The translations under genes were made by a program, and so were the position numbers. The notes beneath the pieces were generated by a model, which had not been told where the DNA came from, did no database searches, and saw only the letters and a program-made list of their open reading frames with translations. A stretch of DNA of 64,000 bases, taken from contig NC_135176.1 of the NCBI RefSeq assembly GCF_041146795.1, positions 13,574,286-13,638,285 on the forward strand, written 5' to 3'. Positions 35,737 to 46,715 of the stretch are shown piece by piece. This DNA comes from Maylandia zebra (Eukaryota; Chordata; Actinopteri; Cichliformes; Cichlidae). The stretch's first letter is position 1. Each line of letters opens with the position of its first letter.

Positions 35737-35767
35737 AAAAGACATAAAGTCACACTTTATGTCTTTT
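35737..35767. other. Perfect 14-bp stem palindrome with 3-base loop
   Basis: AAAAGACATAAAGT (35737-35750) and its exact complement (35754-35767) flank CAC. AT-rich and short; function unknown. Confidence 0.8.
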
Positions 35768-37105
35768 CCTCTTCAAGAGACTTCCAAGATCTTGTATGGA
35801 AGTATAAAACATCCGTATTAAAGGCGAGTAAAGTTTCAACAACTAATAAAAAATGATATTTGAATTAGATTTGCAAAATTCTAAATCTAAACAATCAGAA
35901 TGAATTTACATGGTTTGAAGTCTTCACTTTGAAAATTCGAGGGTTTTTTCCAAGCAAATTCATTTTTATACTTAATTTTAATTTATTTTAATACTGAGCA
36001 TCTGATCTGCTGAATCTGTGAACTATTAGAAGAAGAAAAAACCCAAAACACAATAAAATAAAGTCAAGATTTTGCTTTTATACCTGCGTTTACACCTGCA
36101 GCTGATCCAAAACAAGTCAGAGCTATTTTCTGTAAGAAGTATTCTTTAGCTGTGGTGTTACAATCAGGCATTTACATGAAATTTGTTTTTTCAATAAACG
36201 TTTATGATCTCCAGCTCTGAGGAAATGACTTAATAACTAACTACATAAAGGCTCAATTGGGACCTAGATGATGCACAGACTGTTCTGTTCTCTGCTAATC
36301 ATTTGCTAATGTGAATATTTTGAGGCTCCTGATATATGACTCTCCCGCGTTTTGCAGAGCGCATTTTGAAGCTCTGTACAGCACGTCCCAGGGAGACGCA
36401 GCGCCTCTCCAAACAGATTTTGGATTTTACTTGAATAAAGTGGAAGATTATCTGGAAGAAAAACAGATGTGAGGTGCATTTTCCGTGCTGCAGAGCTGCT
36501 TCTCAATCTTCAATTTTTAGATGCAATGGTGTCTTGGTATTTTGTTTTGTTTTTTGTTGGCAACAGGAGGGAAATGTTGGAGTGAGGTTAGGAGCACTGG
36601 AATGTGCTGACAGATGCTACTCACTTTAGAAGAGTCATGCTGAATCATAGAAATCTCATTCAGTGATCCGGTGAGTCATTTTCTGGTAAAGAGGTAAGAT
36701 ATAAAGAAGTGAATCAGCTTCACTGACTGTGTCAACAAGAAGCTTCGTCTCTACCTGACACCTCTGTTACTGTAACCACATTAGTAACCACATCAGTAAC
36801 CAGCAGACAGAACGAGTGTTTGTTTGGTCTGTGAACTGATGCTTAACACGTTTACGTCGGGGTTTATGAAGTTTGGGATTTTACCCAAAAGTCTGATGTT
36901 ATGTTATGTTGCTAATGATATTGCAATGTTTAGAAGCGCAGAGTTGCGAAATAGCTCACAAATCAAGCCGTTGCTTCTCACAGTGGAGCAGACACAATGT
37001 CGTAATCCAGGACTGCCATTAGTGTCATTCAGTATCCACGACCATTTCTGCATCAGGGACAGATTTGATTTAGTCATTTGATTTGTGCTGATATGACACA
37101 AAATT

Positions 37106-37873
37106 TACACTCACCGGCCACTTCACTGTTTGTTAACACAAATATCTAATCAGACAAAAATGTGACAGCAGCTTAATGCGTTTAAGAATGAAGTCATGGT
37201 CAAGACATCCTGCTGAAGTTCAAACTGAGCTTCAGAATGGGGAAGAAAGGTGATTTAACTTTGAATGTCTCATGATTAACCCTCTCAAGGCAGGCGTTGC
37301 CGATTTGCAACAGTTAAAAACTAACAACCTGATTACCCCACATACATATTTTATGATTTTTCTTTACTCAGAAGTACCACTGCAGGACTTGGTTGTGCAT
37401 TAGCAACAAAAAGTTTAATTTGAGCCTGAGAGGGTAATGGCCAAACAGACTGGTCTGAATATTTCTACTCCTCATCTATTGGATTTTCCCATAAAACCAT
37501 CTCTGGGGTTTACAGAGAATGATCCCAAAGAGAGACAACATTCCTTGACTGGCAGTTCTTTGGGGGGAAACATGTTGTCGATGCCAGAGGTCAGAGAAGA
37601 ATGGCCAGACTGCTCTGAGCTGATAGGAAGGGAACAGTGAGTCATTACAACCGAGACATGCAGGAGAGCTTCTCTGAAGACATGACACAACATTAAAGCT
37701 GATACGGTTTACAGTAAGCAGAAGACCACACCAGGTGACACGCCTGTAAAAAACAGGGGCTCATCAAGACTGGAAAAAGCTTGTCTGCTCTGATGAGTCT
37801 ATATTTCTTCTGCGTCATTCAGATGGTAGTCAGAATTTGTCATAAATAACGTGGAAGCATGGATCCATCATTC
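37106..37873 (+). mobile_element. Tc1-like transposon copy, 3' part missing
   Basis: It begins TACACTCACCGGCCACTTCA, the cleaner form of the terminal sequence at 3691. Degraded transposase sequence follows in plus orientation to about 37873 (GTGGAAGCATGGATCCATC). Its 3' third is missing, and it is interrupted by the element at 37280-37434. Confidence 0.8.
37280..37434 (+). mobile_element. piggyBac-type MITE nested in the Tc1 copy
   Basis: A TTAA at 37276-37279 is followed by CCCTCTCAAGGC, and the right end GCCTGAGAGGG is followed by TAAT, a one-step decay of TTAA. Removing 155 bases restores the Tc1 homology (CATGAT... to ...GGCCAAACAGACTGGTCTGA). TTAA targets and CCC...GGG ends are typical of piggyBac elements. 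No coding capacity. Confidence 0.7.
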
Positions 37874-39270
37874 ATTTAACTTTTAACCGACGTTAGGCTT
37901 GGAGAAGTAAATGTATCGCCTAGAAATGGTCAGAAAGAAGAGGCCTGTCTGCTTGAATGGGCAAAGACTCAAAGTTGCATACCTGTAATTAGAAACATGC
38001 CTACCAAGTGGCATTGCATTAGGCCCAGTGCTGATTGGAAACAACATGAGATAAAACAGATTCCTCGAGGTCGAGTCACCTCCACTCAAACACTGTGAGC
38101 ACACAAGTCAAAACAACACCTGCAAAACTAGAGGAGGAAGGATCCTTAAAGGTCAAATGAAAGCTGAATAATCACTTGTGCTGTTTTCTCAAGTTTCACT
38201 CTCATCTATGTCGTTTCCCGATCCATCAAGCAGCTGTTTTCATCACCGTACGGGACGCGCACCACTGCGCAAAAACTGTCAGGGTGAATATCACGTCAAA
38301 TAAACCGACGACGTGAAAACGACAGATACAGGAGCTGCTGCAGTTGAGCTTAACCTTCAGTAATGTAGCAGAAAACAGGACAAAGGGGGCCGAACATGAT
38401 AACTGCCAGTCGGATTTGACCTTTTATTTGGCAGCTGCTTTGGCAAAAAACAGATTCTTCTTTCAGTAATTTCTCTGCTTCTCGCATTGCGACGGCACCA
38501 CAGAGAATAAGGACTGATCAATTCATGATTTGATCTTTCTGCTGATTGTGCTGCAGCACGTAGGTGAGGCTTTAAGAGGCTTTTCTGCAATGAAAATAAT
38601 TGGAAGCTGTAATACTATATCCATCCCATAACATTATACAGGTTCCCATTCAAAACTGTCATTCACTTCCAGGCAGTTAACATTTGTGAAAAATTAATTT
38701 GCATTTGGCACTGGGGGAAAAAAAAAAGAAAAAAAAAGCACTACGTATGTATAAATGTTATTATTAATATCAGTAGTTGTAATCCACCAGCAGGGGCACT
38801 AATGGTTGCTTTCTCTGTCCGCTGGGGTCAGGTTTTACAGGGCATAAAATGTTCAAAGTAGGTCAGACATCCATCAGTGCCCATTATTGGAAATGGTGCC
38901 AGAACACACACTGGTTTGATTTAAATGCAGAACTGGTCCTCCTCCCCTTTTAGTCTTTTAGGCACTTTGACGAGAGTACAATGAAGAAAATGAAAAGGGA
39001 AAATGAAAGGGTGTCAATCAAAAACCTCTTCCAAATGAGCTGGTTTAGTTTAGTCGAGTGTATAAGCAGCTTTTTAAATGGGGGGGGGGGGCTTCATCAG
39101 AGGAATCAGCGGGTCTAAGTGGGTGGTTGTGACAACTGATCTCCCCCTGCAGGCGTCCCATCCTGTTTACTTCCGTGTCTGTCTGTCTTGGCTACAACTG
39201 CAACCCTGTAAATAAAAAGATTACCTTTTGTCTCCAAGTGTAAGCCTGATGTCACTGGCAGGATGATGAC

Positions 39271-39295
39271 GGGGGGGGGGGGGGGGGGGGGGGGG
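39271..39295. repeat. 25-base G homopolymer
   Basis: Uninterrupted run of 25 G on the plus strand. The true length may differ because such runs are error-prone in sequencing. Confidence 0.85.
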
Positions 39296-40169
39296 TAAAT
39301 GTATAGATGATGATATTTCCCTTTTTTGCAAATGGAAAAAAAAACAAAGAGCAAGAGCACGAGTGGGACTTCCTTTGCATCATCCAGACATCTCTCCAAA
39401 CAGGTTCAGCCCGAGTCTCATTTGCCTTCACTGGAAACCACTAGAGGTCATTATTGCAAAGAGCACTGCAGACATTAAAGCCACCTCTGGCATGCACTCA
39501 GTGATAATGTGCTGGAAATGGAAATTAGTTGTTCTTACAGGGATGAAAATGAGTTTGCAGTGGTAATCAGCTCAGACACATTTGTGCATCACAGGGGGAG
39601 TTCGAGGAGAAGAGTTTGTGTTTGAAGAGGAAGCTTTCCATCAGTGCTGCTTTCCTACCATTTTTATTTTTTTATTTATTTTTTTCTCGTATATTCAGTG
39701 TTTGACAGGCAGGTCAGCACTCCCCACTCTCAACCCCCCAGGAAAGCTCCGCCACAGCATGTCAAAAGATGTGGAGGAGGAGGAGAAAATGCCCCCCCCC
39801 AACACATCCCCGCCCCACTCCCCTTATTTTCTTGTATGAAGAGCTAGGGTAACCATGGCAACCTGGCATTATACAGGAGGAGCTGACGAGGTTGAGTCTG
39901 AGCTCAGCTTGGCGAGGAGGGTTATCAATCACTTTGGCATCGGCACTGTCACACATGCTCCCCTGCTCTGCTCCTCCACCCTTCATGTGACCTCGCAGGC
40001 TTTTCATCATAACCATTTCTTCATAACCATGTCCGGTTTGCCAAATGAAGTATATTTAGTCAAGTAATGTACAAGGGCACAGTTTTGACATACATCACAT
40101 TTCAAAAGGTATCGCTGTGCTTTTCACAGAACACCATTTAATTGGACCAAACTTCGATAAAAAGCATAC

Positions 40170-40696
40170 AACTGTATACACTCACATCTGAAGATCAAAC
40201 CGAGCATGGGAATGAGGAGAAGAGAGATTTAAGTGACTTTGAATGTGGCATGATTGTTGGTGCCAGACATGCAGGCCTGAGTATTTCAGAAAGTCCTCGT
40301 CTGCTCTGCTGGAGTTTTCCCACGCAAACATCTCCAGGGTTTACAGAGAGTCGTCCAAAAACCGTGATGAGCCTCGATTTGCTGTTGCTGAATGCTGCTA
40401 CAGCCACATGGTAGGGTCAGAATTTGGTGTAAAAAACATGAAAGCATGGATGCATCCTGCTTGTATCAACAGTTTACACTGCTGGGAGTGTAATAGTGTG
40501 GAGGACCATTTAAGCACCACAGCCTACCCGAGTAGTGTTGCAGACCATGTCCGTCCCTTTATGACCACCCATCTCCTGATGGCTGCTTCCAGCAGGATAA
40601 AACCCCACGCCACAAAGCTCAAAGCACCACAAACTGCTTTCTTGAACATTTCAGCGAGCTGTCTCTACTCAAATACCTCCAGTCACCTGGTGGAAG
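40170..40696 (+). mobile_element. Tc1-like transposon copy, internally deleted
   Basis: Plus-strand homology runs from the start region (GATTTAAGTGACTTTGAATG) through GTCGTCCAAAA, then skips to the middle of the transposase (GATGAGCCTCGATTTGCTG) and on to TCACCTGG. A residual frame of about 160 codons is a mixture of frames and not functional. Confidence 0.7.
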
Positions 40697-40868
40697 CATT
40701 TTACTACAGAATACACTTTGACTGTAATACTTGCTAGTGTTTCTCATTTTTCATCAGGCTTATATTTTGCATTTCCCTCTTTGCTCTAGACAAATTTGCA
40801 CTTTCTATTCTGTGAATTCTTGTGCAGGCACTGCTTCAACAAAGTACATATTGTCCAACCCTTGTTTT

Positions 40869-40905
40869 TAAATGTGCTCTATAAAAAGGTGACTTGACTC
40901 GACAT
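40869..40905 (+). repeat. LINE/SINE-type tail
   Basis: AAATGTGCTCTATAAAAAGG followed by TGACTTGACTCGAC matches a frequent fish retroposon tail. Only the tail is recognised. Confidence 0.45.
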
Positions 40906-43387
40906 TTCCCTTTACGCGTTCTTAAGATCTGAGTGCTTCTTCCTCCACTAGTGAACTTTCATCCTGTTTTAAAAAAAAAAAAAAAAAATCTTCATGCATT
41001 GGACCTTTATTATGAAAAATATGTTGCAAAAACCCCTAACCCTAACTGCAGGTCCCCAATATGACAATGCATACATGATAAATGACAATTATAGAATTCA
41101 AATATTTTACAAGCTTCAAATCTGCCGTGTCTATGTTTCAAAATGCCACAGCATGTGTTTTACAAATGTCAAAATAAATTACTAGAATGAGTCAAGCTGA
41201 TTTTTTTTCCAAGGCTTGCTTTCCTAAATAATCTTATCTTGTCGCAGTTTCTGGCTACAGTCAGGATACATTGCTTTGTATTGCCGGGTATGCTTTGAAT
41301 GTTTGACCAGTAATTTGTTTTAATTGAGTTTGTAAAAAGCTTCATTTGGAGCTCAGGTGCAGAAAACCTGTAGGGAAGCTAACCGGGAGCTGTATTTAAC
41401 CCATGCGAGGTCAAGTAGTTTTCCCAGAGCGGTTGAACTGTTCTAGATCCACGCTCTCTTCAGCTGGTCAAAGGGAAGAGACTTTTAAAGCAGTTTACCT
41501 GAGGCAAATGTGTGATAAATGCCAAAGAGGGTTAATTACAGTTTTTTTGTAGCCAAATTTTACACTTTAAAGCTCTAAGTGTGCAAACTCCACTGTTCTC
41601 TACAAAATTCCCAGTTTCATATTCTCTACTTTCTCCTGCCCGTTGTCAGGGGGGCACTGGAGCATATCCCCAGCATGCATGGATTGAAAGCAGGGAGGCA
41701 CCTCGGAGAGGCTTCCTGTCAATCAAGTCTCCAGTCGACTTTTTGCATGTTCTCCCACAGCTCAGTCTTCACAGACGAGTCTGAAACCCGAGCACTAGTG
41801 CACCTTCACAAATGTCAGCACAGAAATATGACTTTTAAATACAAATGCAGTGAGGTGGTTCAGAGAGGCACATCATGCCCTGTCCTTTAGACGAAGGACA
41901 GAAGATCAAACTGAGGGAGAAACGATGTGCTTTTTTAAAGATGCAAGTCAGATCCCTACATACAATGTTTTACATGTGAGATACAACTGAGGCGAAATCT
42001 AGGACTGATACATGGCCAGATGTTGAACAAAACAAATCCCAATTAGGCCTACCCCTCCCATCTCTGCTATATTAAAAATACAGCCAGGGCAGGAACAAGC
42101 TCTGGAACAAGAGATGAATCAGGGACATGTTATTCAGGACACAGTCAGGGGGGATAGAGAGCTCAGGAGGAGCACAAGGACTTGACCTTTTGTGAATATA
42201 CATGATGAGGGAGAGAAGAGAGATGTAAATCTCTTTTTTTTGGAGAGAAAAAACCTTTGTGGAGTCTAATAACAGAAGGCAGCTTGCAGTTCACTGCAAA
42301 AATAAATATATCTAGCAGGCGTAACATCCAGATATCTTGGCTGTCTGCCAGTCAGAAGGATCAATAGCCATTAACACCATCATGCATGCAGTCAGAGGAC
42401 AGCAGGGATCTGTGGCTCTGCACACTATTTCATCATGACGGGAGGTGGATAGGCGCTTTGGTTACAGTAAAAAGCGCCCCACTCCTCGCAGCTGAGAGCG
42501 ATGCTTTCTGACTGACAATGTCATCAGCGCTCAGTGTATGTAAACACATCCAGCAGCCTGGAGAATCTAGGTCATTTTCTAACTGGGATGAGATGAGGAG
42601 GAGGAGTCGTCGTCTGGAGACACACGGAGCCACAAATGTGTGCCGCGTTCATGTGTCAAGAGTCAGGTCGTAATCCACTCGCTCTTCTTTTATCTGCTTC
42701 ATGAATCAAGAGAACATGCCTCCAGTGGCGAAGAAATCCACCGAGAAACACAGGTAGTGAAGCGGAGGGGAGGAGGAGGAGGAGGAGGATGGGTGAACGC
42801 TTGTAATTTTTTGCTCCAGTTCTCTTTGGTTTAGCACCGAGGACACATTGTCCAATAATACCTAAATGTTCAGTCTTCAGAATACACAAAGCTCTGCATC
42901 ATGCAATATTGACTGCGGCTTGCAAAAACACAATAGCGCGACCCATTCGAGAGGAATTACACGTTTAATGTGGATCATCGCTCATTGCATCACTGCACAG
43001 GCCATGGAGCGGTGATATTGGCTGGAGAAAATCCTGCCTTCTCCTGAATACAGTGGAACTAAATGGTGCTTGCATTGTTGTGCTCTAAGAGCTAATAATA
43101 CATCAGGACCTGGTTTTCAACACAAACCTTACTAAGAGCACTTTCAGGAAGGAACTACTTTCTCCTTCACTAAACTACACCTGGTCATAATAGCAGAATG
43201 AAGCATACGTCTTTCCACAGTGAGAGCAGGATGTAAACATTATTGGTGGCTAATTGGGTTCACACACCGGCCAACACTATCCTGGCTGCTTTTAGGTAGG
43301 CGAATGTTTGGCAGATCCTGGAGCCCACCAGCTAGTCCTCATGTTCTCCAGACTTCATTATGTAGTAATACATGAGACACTGCTAAA

Positions 43388-43735
43388 TTGCACCAAAAAG
43401 CTGTCCAGGATATCCTCCAGGATGCCATCCATAACCTCATCCCAGACATTGTCAGAGTGCATACAGGCATTATGATTGGTTCAGGCTGTGATTTCAATAA
43501 CAATAACAAATCAATGATCTTGATTTTTGGTGTAATTTTGAATCCAACCATGAAAGCGTTGATGATTTTGGTTTTCCATTATGACCATTAAGTCATTTTG
43601 TTCTCAATAAATTACACAAATTTAAAGGCTGTAAAGATTTTCAACTTGAATGTTTTGTTCATAGAGATCCTATGTGTAATTTAAGTGGTGCCTTATTTTT
43701 TGCAGTAATATATTTTCAGTGTGTAGCTGCTATGT
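43388..43735 (+). mobile_element. DNA-transposon 3' end (Tc1/mariner-like, weak)
   Basis: A frame with CACCAAAAAGCTGTCCAGGA leads into a noncoding stretch including TGATTTTTGGTGTAATTTTG and ends near TATTTTTTGCAGTAATAT. This order resembles a common mariner-type fish repeat. Identification from memory, ends uncertain. Confidence 0.4.
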
Positions 43736-43840
43736 GAAATAAATTTTTTTGGGATAAAACGGTCATCATAATAAGGTTAAACATCTATACTATAAAAATC
43801 TTTGAGGTTTTCTTGAGCCCTGAGGGATTATGAGCTAAAT

Positions 43841-43910
43841 AGCTTGCTAACATTAGCTTGCTAACATTAGCTTGCTAACATTAGCTTGCTAACATTAGCT
43901 TGCTAACGTG
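43841..43910. repeat. 14-bp tandem repeat, about five copies
   Basis: AGCTTGCTAACATT is repeated exactly four times from 43841 to 43896, followed by a partial fifth copy (AGCTTGCTAAC, to 43907). There are no spacers, so it is not a CRISPR. Confidence 0.95.
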
Positions 43911-45606
43911 CTTAAAAACTAGAAACTAAAACTAAACCATTTCAAACAATACAAACAAAACTGAAATGGGAAGATCCACTCAAGAAACTACAATTAATTA
44001 AAAACCAAAACTAATTAGGAAATAAAAAAAATAAAACTATAATAATTCTGATCCAGAAGAAATTATTTTACCATTTACACCGAGTGAATTACCAGTTGCT
44101 AGAATATACAGATAATAAAGTCCAGCATCAGCATGGCTTGAAAATTCTTTGCCTTTATACTTTCAGTTATTTGCTCCGACTGGCTAAGACTGCAAGCATA
44201 ATAAAAAGAAAAGTACCACAGCATAACAACTAAAAGAAAGATTCTTTAGCTGACAAACTTACATAAACTCGTTATATCAGGGACATATTCAATTAGCAGA
44301 AAATGTTTCTTAGCAATCAAACTTTACACGATAGGAGGTGGATTAGGTTATTAGCCTTAAAGAGTCTCTCAGTCTAAATAATCACCCTTTTTCCCAGCAT
44401 GCTAACTGAAGCGGTTATCAAATTATCTTACTACTTTCTACCTCCATCCTCTTCTCTTTGCTCTCATTACTTCTCTCATATTCAGCGGATCCACAGGGTA
44501 AATGGTAACCAGTGTAAGGGTTATTTTCAGTTAAATGTCCAGGCAACAACGGCACTGAAGTCCTACTCCTGCAACCTCATCTAGCAGCTGTGCGCATCAC
44601 GTTTTGCTCCTCTGTGTATTCAGTGGCTTTCCATTAAAATGATTACAAAGTGCCTATTTTTAAAACTAGATGAATGATGCAGACTGTTACATTTAAAAAG
44701 GACTTCATAATAAGACTCTTTAGAAAAAAAAAAAAAAAAAAAGCTTTTTGACGTGTGACATTAACATAACCCTCAAAAAAACACGACCAAGCTAAAATGT
44801 AGCTAATGAAACAAGACTGACCCGTTTAGCACATAAGAGCCTCAAAATGAAACATTAAAAAAAGGCACAAACGCATATCAATTCATAACATGTTAAAACA
44901 ATCTAATTAAAAGACAGACCTATAGTAGATTATTGCTCTGGAAAACACAGAAACAGGCATTAAAATCTCAAATCTCAAGCACCATTGCAGCATCTCATTA
45001 AAGGGACATAATGGGACTATAATGAGGATTTAAAGCTCTGGAGCCAACTCACCTGATGATTACACAAACCTTTTGTTCCTAGTAACAGCTTGAAGCCGAC
45101 GTCTCGGACACCATATGCTGCTATTAAGGCTTTAATGATCCGGGAGCAGGTGGGCAGATTGTGGGCGACATTACCGTCTGTCATGATGGCAGGAGAAGAG
45201 GTGACAGCGGTGGAATTGCCAAATTCCAGTTAACACTTGTCAGCAGTGTAGTTTGCATCACTGGGTGGACAGTGCTTCAACAGCGTGGCTCTAAAAAGAA
45301 AAATCACACTCTATGTCTGCGGTTATCCTTTACTGCATACAGTCCAGCTCCGCAGTATAAAAGCGAAGTCATCGTTCCCCACAAACAGACTGATTGATCT
45401 TTTCCTTCACGTCATTCACAGCTCATTCATTACAGACAAGTTTACAAAGCAACAAAGGAAGCCAACTCTCTCTCAGCTGATTAATGATCATGAATCCTGT
45501 ATAAGAGATTTTAGATTCACTCAGACATCAAAATACGACCTGGATACGTGCAACTTCAAGCTGTAGCCAGTGAAGAGGACAATATTTGATTACTTTCAAA
45601 ATTATG

Positions 45607-45612
45607 TTTATT
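45607..45612 (-). terminator. Candidate polyadenylation signal of klhl13
   Basis: AATAAA on the minus strand, about 615 bases after the klhl13 stop. The stretch 45613-46227 would be the 3' UTR. It is the best canonical candidate seen but not proven. Confidence 0.4.
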
Positions 45613-46227
45613 AAATTTAGAAAACACCATTTTTGTTAACAGTTTCATACCAACAGCAGGAAAGAAGTGAAACTGCAAGAGAGACGAAGATGGGGCCTGG
45701 GCCAACCCCTGAGTTAAAAACCACTTGTCTTTCAAAAGCTCATCGGTCCCTATGCGTTTGCTGTCTGAGGAGGGCGTCACCTGCATCTAACCTGGCATAG
45801 ACTAGAAGAGAGAGTCAGTGTGGTAGTCAACATCTCAAGGTAGAACACCAAAAGAAACGAGACATAAGAAAAGTCTGGACATCAGGTAGAAAAGTTGATT
45901 TGCAAAGTCACTTTTCAAGTGGAGGTTGTTTTTTTTGTTGTTGTTGTTTTTTTTCCTGCCAAAATATACCAAGTATGCAAAATTAACATGTAATTAGGTT
46001 GCCAAACCATGTTGGTATGTAGGTTTCATCACGCAGATGTGGGAGGCGGGGTTCTGCACAGCTTTAGGGGATGTGGACTTGGGGGGGTAATTTGGGATGC
46101 AGTACAGATGTTGTCCATAAAGGAAGTGCAAACAAAGTCTATAAGGTGTGTTTGTTGAGGGGGGCTGTCGGGGGGTGGGGAAGGGTTACGGGGGTATGAG
46201 CGGAGTAGGGCTCACCCCCTTTGCTCA

Positions 46228-46715
46228 TCAAGGTGCTGAAAGCGGCGACTCTCTGGAGGGTGAGCCCGACATATCATCAGGGGGGAAAACTGTGAGTGTG
46301 CAGGCTCGGATCCCCCCCAGTGACTCGGGCAAGTCGAAAACTTTGTGCCATTCGTCTTTCTCGGGGTCGTACTTCTGTACTATTTCCACCATGCACCTAT
46401 TGTTCCACGAGTAGCCGCCCACCACGTAAATCTTATTCTCAAACACGGCCACGCCCACGTCGCTCTGACCTCGCAACATGGCGGCGATAGGTGTCCACAA
46501 GTCGAGGGCGGGGGAGTAGTATTCGCAGCTGAGGACGTCGTCGTAGTCGCTGGTGCCCCTGAAATGATTGCCTCCGATCACGTAAAGACGGTCGCCCACC
46601 GTGCACATGCAGTGGAGGCCGCGAACTGTCGTCATGGGCGCTTTCTGAGTCCATTTATCGGCATCCGGGTCAAAGCACATCAGCTCCTTCTGAAAAGTGT
46701 CGTGAGTGATTCCAC
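46228..46715 (-). CDS. klhl13: klhl13 last coding exon (final Kelch repeats and stop)
   Basis: The acceptor is CTTGCTGCAG. It encodes [20 protein letters not shown] through [31 protein letters not shown] and the tail [11 protein letters not shown], with TGA at 46230-46228. Confidence 0.94.

Larger units (their letters stand above)
34502..45606. other. Intergenic region between convergent lrrn4cl and klhl13
   Basis: It contains a short palindrome (35737-35767), two Tc1-family copies (37106-37873 and 40170-40696), G-runs (39080-39091 and 39271-39295), a LINE/SINE-type tail (40869-40905), a DNA-transposon end (43388-43735) and a tandem repeat (43841-43910). The rest is AT-rich with no supportable gene. 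Confidence 0.6.

Noticed and set aside
40243..40737. 164-codon plus-strand frame
   Set aside because: It runs through an internally deleted Tc1 copy in mixed frames, so it is not a functional gene.
43841..43910. CRISPR-like short repeats
   Set aside because: The repeats are directly tandem with no spacers, and the genome is a fish.
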